A DNA stretch of 64,000 nt from Prosapia bicincta (taxonomy: Eukaryota; Arthropoda; Insecta; Hemiptera; Cercopidae), in NCBI GenBank assembly GCA_036971475.1, contig JBAIZL010000008.1, forward strand, positions 4,377,501-4,441,500, in the 5' to 3' direction. Under the pieces are notes generated by a model, which had not been told where the DNA came from, searched no databases, and saw nothing but the letters and a program-made list of their open reading frames with translations. Both the position numbers and the translations under genes were made by a program. Position 1 is the first letter of the stretch, and the number at the start of each line of letters is the position of its first letter. This document shows positions 63,119 to 64,000 of this stretch, one piece after another.

Positions 63119-63314
63119 AACGGTAAATAGTTAAATAGTTCACTCAAAATCTCACCACACGTGTATTAATACATACATACAAACTAGTTTCGACAATATG
63201 TCGCCTTCATCAGTGATTGGCTACCACTACTAGTAGCCTGTATATATTAATAAGTATGTAGGCCTATATATTAATGGACTAGTGTGTAGTGAGAGAATGA
63301 ACTATCTACCGTTT
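63119..63314. repeat. Foldback element in cyclin D intron 1
   Basis: Left arm 63119-63163 ('aacggtaaatag...agttcactc...ctcaccacac') pairs imperfectly with right arm 63282-63314 ('gtgtgtagtgagagaatgaactatctaccgtt'). Between them, on the minus strand, 63213-63187 reads CTGATGA-AGG-CGACA-TAT-TGTCG-AAAC, containing a 5-bp hairpin. Similar 'ctgaagatg...gcgaaaaac' sequence lies in the palindrome at 29109-29330. Confidence 0.65.
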
Positions 63315-63644
63315 TAAATTGTTCACACTAGCTAAACTCTAATAACTTGGTACTACTCTTATATCCAAATGAGATTGCATTTTGAAAGGTAGTTTATTTT
63401 TCGATTCGTTCGCATTTTAAAGTAAACAAAAACTAGGTGTTTAATTTTGAGAATAAACTCCATTGGATATAGACCTACCTACCGTAGTTATATCACAGCC
63501 GTCATATTGTTGAAAACCTTTCAACTACATAGAAAACTTATAAAAATTTGTCTAAAATGTTTTTAAATGTATAAATAGCATAAGAGACGATTGTATATTG
63601 CCTGTTGCTGATACGGTCGCCGATGTAGTCAAATACCATTGTCA

Positions 63645-64000
63645 TCTATGCGCACTGCTCAGCGCAAACGAGTATAAATATGCACTTTTCTAATTGGCAA
63701 GTTTTATTAAATATCTCTGCAATCTGCATGCCGAAAAAAATGTACATATACTTTTCCAGTTGGTCGATGTTTCTAAATATCGTTTCGAATCTCTGCACTC
63801 CGCCCAACAAAACAATATAAACATGAAATTTACAGTCCGCATTTGTTTTTAAATACAGTTTCGACATTTCTGCACTCTGCCGAACTCAAAAGTATATAGT
63901 TATGTACTTTTCCAGTCGGTCGATGTTTCTAAATATCGTTTCGAATCTTTGCACTCCGCCCAACAAAACAATATAAACATGAAATTTACAGTCGGCCTTT
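63645..64000. repeat. Array I: ~156-bp tandem repeat, continues past the window
   Basis: The segment 'cttttccagttggtcgatgtttctaaatatcgtttcgaatc...acagtc' in overlapping form starts near 63751 and again near 63907, an offset of 156 bp. Each 156-bp unit consists of two diverged halves of about 78 bp, each with a 'tctgcactc(c/t)gcc' word. The last copy is cut by the window end. Confidence 0.85.

Larger units (their letters stand above)
62976..64000 (+). other. Cyclin D intron 1 (5' part)
   Basis: It starts with GTGAGT and continues past the window edge; no acceptor or second exon with the expected cyclin-box continuation is visible here. It holds a foldback element (63119-63314) and the beginning of a tandem array (from about 63645). 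The minus frame at 63646-63867 is made of that array and is not a gene. Confidence 0.8.

Overview
This is a eukaryotic genomic window, almost certainly from an arthropod and most likely an insect. It is intron-bearing, AT-rich and microsatellite-rich. It carries BEL/Pao, pogo, hAT and Harbinger-type transposon remnants and short GGTTAGG-type stretches. No bacterial or organellar gene organisation is present. The species cannot be fixed from the sequence, and an order-level guess would be inference.

Only one real cellular gene can be supported: the first coding exon of cyclin D (62781-62975, + strand). It starts with an LxCxE retinoblastoma-binding motif and ends at a consensus splice donor in the same place and phase as the exon 1 boundary of human CCND1. 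The rest of the gene lies beyond the right edge. Everything to its left is intergenic or upstream DNA.

Roughly 60 percent of the window is tandem repeat, in about nine arrays of at least eight apparently different unit sequences. These are A (2.47-10.64 kb, 61-64-bp family with 28-, 95-, 209- and 244-bp higher-order forms); B (10.65-22.57 kb, about 73 copies of a 162-bp unit, joined directly to A); C (24.3-25.05 kb, short 'ggttacac' units); D (33.45-34.75 kb, 47 bp); E (36.35-45.7 kb, 61-62 bp, split by a pogo insertion); F (46.99-47.25 kb, 46 bp); G (52.25-57.65 kb, 60 bp with 114- and 180-bp higher-order repeats); H (58.6-61.65 kb, 72 bp); and I (63.65 kb to the edge, 156 bp, inside cyclin D intron 1). 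The very long open frames in G and H (up to 989 codons) follow from units whose length is a multiple of three. They are not genes.

Between the arrays lie transposon remnants. A Harbinger-like element (30817-32432) is split by a pogo element (31472-32343). A second, rearranged pogo copy sits inside array E. A degraded BEL/Pao retrotransposon (about 47300-49655, minus strand) is split by a hAT-type MITE with a clean 8-bp target duplication, and that MITE itself holds a small pogo-like MITE. A cluster of hairpins and (TA)n tracts fills 28.4-30.05 kb. At least five copies of one unnamed dispersed repeat are scattered through the window. No tRNA, rRNA, CRISPR or operon was found. The most unusual content is the layered higher-order structure of the satellites, the nested insertions, and the foldback elements, one of them in cyclin D intron 1.
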